The notes beneath the pieces were generated by a model that saw only the letters and a list, made by a program, of their open reading frames with translations, was not told the origin of the DNA and ran no database searches. A program made the position numbers and the translations under genes. From positions 2,579,251 through 2,643,250 of the forward strand of contig NZ_CP004078.1 of the NCBI RefSeq assembly GCF_000612505.1: a stretch of 64,000 bases of DNA. The letters run 5' to 3'. The number at the start of each line of letters is the position of its first letter. The first letter of the stretch is position 1. Source of the stretch: Paenibacillus sabinae T27 (GTDB taxonomy: Bacteria > Bacillota > Bacilli > Paenibacillales > Paenibacillaceae). This document shows positions 60,023 through 64,000 of this stretch, piece by piece.

Positions 60023-60757
60023 ATGTTGAGAGTGTTAAATTTTATAACTTCCTTCCATTTGACATGCAGCACGATTCGAAGGCCGGCTGTAAGGGAGGGA
60101 ATCACCGCCCTGTTGTATTTTGTTTATGTGAATGTGATTTTTTATCTGCTTGGGCTAATCTATAATTCCCATTGGATGGTTCAGTTAACAACTGCAATAC
60201 CCCATGAAGACTGGATGAGATTGGCGTTTACTTTTCCGGCGGTTGTTCTACAGCTGGCTCCGCTGTACATCATCTTGAAGCTGCGGGGGGAAACCTGGAG
60301 TTCGATCGGAATTAAACGTTCCAAAATCGGGTTGTCCATTCTAATCGGTCTAATTGCCGTCTTGCCTTTCCGATGGGTCCCCCTTATGAACTGGATCTTT
60401 CACGGCAAATCTCTGCCGCTGGATGGAGGGGTGTTGCTGGGCTTTCTGTATTATTTGACGCTGATCGCGCTGCCTGAGGAACTGATCTTCCGGGGTTACA
60501 TCCAAACGAGGATAATGGGGCTTATTCCAAGTAAGTCAGCGGCCATCCTCACAACGGGCTTGCTCTTTGCCTTAACTCACGTTCCGTTCCAAATGGCGGT
60601 GCTGAATCTGAATTATGCCGGGTATCTTGACAAAATGTACATCCAATTGTTAATTATTTTTTTCATGCATCTTTATTTTACATACATTTATACGAGAACG
60701 AACAATATAGCAGGGGTGACGTTGTGCCATGCCCTCCTTGATTTTATCTTTGGCTGA
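60023..60757 (+). CDS. CPBP-family intramembrane metalloprotease
   Basis: 244 residues from ATG 60023 (GAGGTGA is very near; TTG 60026 or GTG 60032 are also possible). Six or more hydrophobic segments. The Abi/CAAX-like motifs are clear: PEELIFRGYIQ (EExxxR), FALTHVP with His, and a late HALLDF. Such proteins cleave membrane substrates or take part in bacteriocin self-immunity; no bacteriocin genes are near. Monocistronic. Confidence 0.85.
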   Translation: MLRVLNFITSFHLTCSTIRRPAVREGITALLYFVYVNVIFYLLGLIYNSHWMVQLTTAIPHEDWMRLAFTFPAVVLQLAPLYIILKLRGETWSSIGIKRSKIGLSILIGLIAVLPFRWVPLMNWIFHGKSLPLDGGVLLGFLYYLTLIALPEELIFRGYIQTRIMGLIPSKSAAILTTGLLFALTHVPFQMAVLNLNYAGYLDKMYIQLLIIFFMHLYFTYIYTRTNNIAGVTLCHALLDFIFG

Positions 60758-60830
60758 TCACCGGCGGTTCCTGTGTTAAAATAATGCCAGACGCTCAAAA
60801 CGCAACATATGGATCAAGGAGGCGGTGGAA

Positions 60831-61211
60831 ATGGCCATTATGTCCTGGCTGGCCGAGCAGCGGATTGAAGAAGCGATGCGCAAAGGCGAATTCCGAAATT
60901 TGCCGGGCCATGGCAAGCCGCTGGAGCTGGAGGATTTGTCAGGGGTGCCCGATGATCTCCTGATCTCGTTCAAGATCATGAAGAATGCCGGGCTTCTACC
61001 GGAGGAGCTGCAGCTGCGGGCGGAATGCGCGACTCTGGAAAATCTTCTGGCCGCCTGCCACAGCTGTGCGGGGGAGAAGCGCGAGCTCGGACGCAGACTC
61101 ACAGAGAAAAAGCTGAGGCTGGAAGAGCTTCTGCGGCAGCGGGGACTTGACGGAAGCGCTGCTTTTGCGCAGTACGGTGAACAGATTCGGATAAGACTGG
61201 ATCAAGGGTAG
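60831..61211 (+). CDS. DUF1992 (DnaJ-C28-like) protein
   Basis: 126 residues from ATG 60831 with AAGGAGG 8 bases upstream. Core family motif WLAEQRIEEAMRKGEFRNLPGHGKPLELED (key residues E8, I11, A14, G18, F20, L23, G25, G27, P29, L30), also found in human DNAJC28. Function not known. The C-terminal half is a basic coiled coil (GRRLTEKKLRLEELLRQRG). Confidence 0.88.
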   Translation: MAIMSWLAEQRIEEAMRKGEFRNLPGHGKPLELEDLSGVPDDLLISFKIMKNAGLLPEELQLRAECATLENLLAACHSCAGEKRELGRRLTEKKLRLEELLRQRGLDGSAAFAQYGEQIRIRLDQG

Positions 61212-61284
61212 GAAATGACTCATTCATAATAAACAGCCGGGGATGTTTGAAAGGAGAGCAGCCCCTGAGCCGTGACCAAAAAGT

Positions 61285-61327
61285 AAAAATGCCCGGACGC
61301 TCGCTGATGGAGCGCCCGGGCATTTAT
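61285..61327. terminator. Bidirectional terminator
   Basis: AATGCCCGGACGCTC pairs with GAGCGCCCGGGCATT; A-run on the left and TTTATTG on the right serve both converging genes. Confidence 0.88.
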
Positions 61328-61366
61328 TGTTATGTCCAAGCATTTCTGGTGTAAGCTGTACCCCGT

Positions 61367-62374
61367 TTATTGTTTCAGGGAAGGGTGCAGGAGGCCCAGC
61401 ATATCGGAAGTGACAATGATGTCTTTGCGGGAAATCCGGCCCAGCTCGAATAAGAGGAGCAGCTCTTGCGGCGAGACCTGTACAGGCTCGGGCAGCAGTC
61501 CGGCCGCCCAGGCCAGCCAGCCGTTTATCGTCTGCGGGGTCACCCCCGCTTCGCGCAGCTCGGCGAGGGTAATTCCGCCATGACGCTTGGCGAGCCTCCG
61601 CCCGTCCGGGCCCATCAGAAGCGGAACATGGGCGTAGCGCGGCAGCTTCCAGCCCAGCGCTTCGAAGAGCATCAGCTGGCGGGGCGTAGAATCGAGCAAA
61701 TCGGCTCCCCGAAGCACATCGGTGATTCCCATCAGGGCGTCATCCACGACGACGGCAAGCTGGTATGAGAAGATCCCGTCGGCGCGGCGCACGATGAAGT
61801 CGCCTCCGGCGGATGCGCTGCTCCGCCGATGCCCGGCAACGCCGTCGGTGAAGGAAATTTCACCGGTAGGCACAGCGAAGCGGAGAGAAGGCGACTTGGT
61901 CATGGAACGGCGGTGCGCCTCCTCGGGGGACAAGCTGCGGCAGGTTCCGGGATAAACCGGCCCTTCCGAAGCCAGGCCGTGGGGAGCGGCGGCGGCCGCG
62001 AGAATATCATGGCGGCTGCAGTAACAGGAATACAGCCTGCCTCCGGCCTGCAGCCGGTTCAGCGCGTCTTCGTACAGCTGCAGGCGCTCGCTTTGGACAT
62101 AAGGTCCGCAGGGACCGCCGACGTCGGGTCCTTCGTCCCAATCGAGTCCGAGCCAGCGGAGATCGTCGATGATTTGCCGGGCAAATTCGGGCCGGCAGCG
62201 GGCGGTGTCAATGTCCTCCATCCGGAGGACGAAGACCCCATCCCGGCTGCGAATCTGCAGCCAGGCGAGCAGGGCGGCCAGGGCGTTGCCGATGTGCATG
62301 CAGCCGGACGGGGACGGCGCGAACCGGCCGCGAATGCCGCTGCCGTATGGAGCATTATTCAAGTGATGAAGCAA
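61367..62374 (-). CDS. gluQRS: Glutamyl-Q tRNA(Asp) synthetase
   Basis: 335 residues from TTG 62374 (AGGAGGG 7 bases upstream). Class I synthetase catalytic domain without the anticodon-binding half: HIGH motif as GCMHIGNALAALLAW, KMSKS motif as LAKRHGG, zinc-ligand Cys in SCYCSR and GTC. It attaches glutamate to queuosine in tRNA-Asp. Somewhat longer than E. coli YadB (about 300), with a C-terminal tail of about 30 residues. Confidence 0.93.
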   Translation of the reverse strand: MLHHLNNAPYGSGIRGRFAPSPSGCMHIGNALAALLAWLQIRSRDGVFVLRMEDIDTARCRPEFARQIIDDLRWLGLDWDEGPDVGGPCGPYVQSERLQLYEDALNRLQAGGRLYSCYCSRHDILAAAAAPHGLASEGPVYPGTCRSLSPEEAHRRSMTKSPSLRFAVPTGEISFTDGVAGHRRSSASAGGDFIVRRADGIFSYQLAVVVDDALMGITDVLRGADLLDSTPRQLMLFEALGWKLPRYAHVPLLMGPDGRRLAKRHGGITLAELREAGVTPQTINGWLAWAAGLLPEPVQVSPQELLLLFELGRISRKDIIVTSDMLGLLHPSLKQ

Positions 62375-62676
62375 AGGAGAGCCCTCCTAATTTTGCATTA
62401 ATAGGATAACGTGCGAAGCGAAAGTTTCACATTACAAGTCGGGCCTCTGCTTGAAGCGCAGCCCCCGCCCTTGAATTTTCCGTACGTTTCGCCCATGATG
62501 ACTATAGTGGAAATGATGCAAATGAATCTATGAATGAACCGGCTCTTTACTATTCAATATGTTATTGTAATTCACGATCCCTCCCATTTCCAGTCCGGCT
62601 GTTTATTTGCCGGGATCATTTGAATGACGGCCTTAATCCAAATTGACTACCTATCTTTGATGACGGAGAGATTTAT
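62375..62676. other. Intergenic region between gluQRS and hrpB
   Basis: About 300 bases with no coding frame or strong hairpin seen. It should hold both divergent promoters; no pair of consensus boxes stands out. Confidence 0.4.
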
Positions 62677-64000
62677 ATGAGTACACTGCCAATTATGCAG
62701 GTCATGCCTGAGCTTAAACATATCCTTGCGGAGGCTTCCTCCGCCGTTCTTATTGCGGAGCCGGGAGCGGGCAAGACGACGGCGGTCCCGCTGGCGCTGC
62801 TTGATGAGCCCTGGATGAAGGGCAAAACGATGCTAATGCTGGAACCGAGAAGGCTGGCCGCCAGGGCGGCAGCGGTCTATATGGCGTCCGTTCTGGGAGA
62901 ACAGGCGGGCCAGACTGTTGGCTACCGGATGCGGCTGGACAGCAAGACGGGGCCGAATACCCGCATCATCGTCGTTACCGAAGGCATACTGACACGGATG
63001 CTCCAGGACGACCCTTCACTGGGCGACACTGGCCTCGTGATTTTCGACGAATATCACGAACGAAGTCTGAATGCGGATCTGGGCCTTGCGCTCTCTTTGG
63101 AAACGCAGGCCGTTCTGCGCGAGGATTTGAAGCTTCTCGTCATGTCCGCCACGCTTGACGGAGAGAAGGTGTCGGAACTGCTTGGCGCAGCACCGGTTGT
63201 CCGTTGTCCGGGAAGAACTTATCCCGTTGAGACGATCTATGCGCCGCCGGCAAAGACACTCCCACTTGAAAAAGTCGCGGGAAACGCGGTCCGGCGCGCG
63301 CTCACCGAGCAGCCCGGAGACATTCTGCTGTTTCTTCCCGGCGAAAGGGAAATCCGCCGGGTGGAGTCGGAGCTGCTGTCCGGCCAGCTTCCGGGCAACA
63401 CGGAAATCCGCCCGCTGTATGGCCAGCTTCCGCAGGCCGAGCAGGACCGGGCTGTTGCGCCGGCTGTGGAGGGCCGGCGAAAAGTTGTGCTGGCGACCTC
63501 GATCGCAGAGACAAGCCTGACGATCGAAGGTATTCGGACCGTAATTGACTCCGGGCTGCGCCGTACGCAGCGGTTCTCGCCGCGAACCGGCATGCCGCGC
63601 CTGGAGACGCTGCCGATCTCCAGGGCGTCGGCGGATCAGCGGCGCGGCCGAGCGGGACGGACGGCTCCGGGCGTGTGCTACCGGCTCTGGAGCCGGGAAG
63701 AGCATGACCGGCTGCCCGAAGCCGACGCGCCGGAGATCCTCGAGGCCGATCTCACCGGCCTCGCGCTCGAGCTGGCACTGTGGGGCGTGCGCGACCCCGC
63801 CCAGCTCAGCTGGCTGGACGCCCCGCCGCCCGCGCCCTACGCGCAGGCGACGGCGCTGCTGCGCAGGCTTGGCGCGCTGGACGCTGCCGGCGCCATAACC
63901 CCGCACGGCCGGCGCCTGGCCGCGCTCGGCACGTACCCGCGCACCGCGCACATGATGCTGCGCGCGGCGGGGCTTGGCGCAGCGCCGCTCGCCTGCCGGC
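62677..64000 (+). CDS. hrpB: ATP-dependent helicase HrpB, N-terminal part
   Basis: ATG 62677 after ACGGAGAG; the frame stays open to the end of the window (441 codons seen, about half of the protein). DEAH-box RNA-helicase-like superfamily 2 enzyme: motif I EPGAGKTTAVPLALL (about 29-43), Ia LEPRRLAARAAA, motif II as DEYHERSLNADL (about 124), III MSATLDG, V ATSIAETSLTI and VI QRRGRAGRTAPG (about 320). These are the HrpB-specific versions. The end near 63750-64000 is very GC-rich. Cellular role poorly known. Confidence 0.94.
   Translation, partial: MSTLPIMQVMPELKHILAEASSAVLIAEPGAGKTTAVPLALLDEPWMKGKTMLMLEPRRLAARAAAVYMASVLGEQAGQTVGYRMRLDSKTGPNTRIIVVTEGILTRMLQDDPSLGDTGLVIFDEYHERSLNADLGLALSLETQAVLREDLKLLVMSATLDGEKVSELLGAAPVVRCPGRTYPVETIYAPPAKTLPLEKVAGNAVRRALTEQPGDILLFLPGEREIRRVESELLSGQLPGNTEIRPLYGQLPQAEQDRAVAPAVEGRRKVVLATSIAETSLTIEGIRTVIDSGLRRTQRFSPRTGMPRLETLPISRASADQRRGRAGRTAPGVCYRLWSREEHDRLPEADAPEILEADLTGLALELALWGVRDPAQLSWLDAPPPAPYAQATALLRRLGALDAAGAITPHGRRLAALGTYPRTAHMMLRAAGLGAAPLACR

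Noticed and set aside
1..64000. CRISPR arrays, insertion sequences, prophage genes, tRNA or rRNA genes
   Set aside because: None was seen on either strand: no regularly spaced repeats, transposase or integrase motifs, or cloverleaf-like GGTTCGA regions with acceptor stems.

Overview
The window reads as chromosome from a spore-forming Gram-positive bacterium, almost certainly Paenibacillus (Bacillales). The reasons are strong GGAGG ribosome sites, frequent TTG and GTG starts, sporulation genes (ylbJ and a 34-residue YjcZ-type protein) and the Bacillus gene orders rsmD-coaD-ylbJ-ylbL-ylbM-ylbN-rpmF, fapR-plsX-fabH-fabD-fabG-acpP-fabF-rnc and smc-ftsY. No tRNA, rRNA, CRISPR array, insertion sequence or prophage was recognised.

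Region 1 (1-13.2 kb) is accessory. It holds a 2-hydroxyacyl-CoA dehydratase-type protein with its activator, a divergent MFS/LysR pair, a degraded SDR gene, a phosphotransferase, a methyltransferase, mannitol-1-phosphate dehydrogenase and a HAD phosphatase, an alpha/beta hydrolase broken by an early TGA, a rhodanese, and a PilZ protein divergent from a GGDEF diguanylate cyclase.

Region 2 (13.2-19.2 kb) is nitrite assimilation. nasD-nasE-(truncated nitrite transporter)-cobA reads right; an ANTAR antiterminator gene and a TrpD-like gene read left. The shared intergenic region carries a perfect TnrA/GlnR-type box, a sigma-A promoter, a two-hexaloop ANTAR RNA motif and a terminator that shares a strand with the second hairpin. 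This is a complete attenuation control unit readable from sequence.

Region 3 (19.2-36.9 kb) runs from small and hypothetical genes into the conserved housekeeping block: rsmD, coaD, ylbJ, ylbL, tmcAL, ylbN, rpmF, then the FapR-controlled fatty-acid operon and rnc. FapR appears to start at an ATC codon.

Region 4 (37.0-49.7 kb) is the most striking part. A 12.7-kb block lies between rnc and smc, which are neighbours in Bacillus. It encodes a Cys-type formate dehydrogenase H, two HycB-like polyferredoxins and a compact [FeFe] hydrogenase, together with MoaA, an aspartase-family enzyme and HydF. The convergent unit fdhD-hydE-hydG completes both the FDH sulfuration and the H-cluster assembly sets. 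This is the parts list of a soluble formate-hydrogenlyase or hydrogen-dependent CO2 reductase, with no membrane hydrogenase subunits.

Region 5 (49.9-64 kb) has smc-ftsY, a DinB/YfiT protein, the uncharacterised trio circularly permuted ATP-grasp/alpha-E/transglutaminase (the ATP-grasp gene carries a 2-base frameshift), an SDR, a CPBP protease, a DUF1992 protein, gluQRS and the start of hrpB. At least six genes in the window are broken (nonsense, frameshift or deletion); I cannot distinguish real decay from sequence error for the single-site cases.
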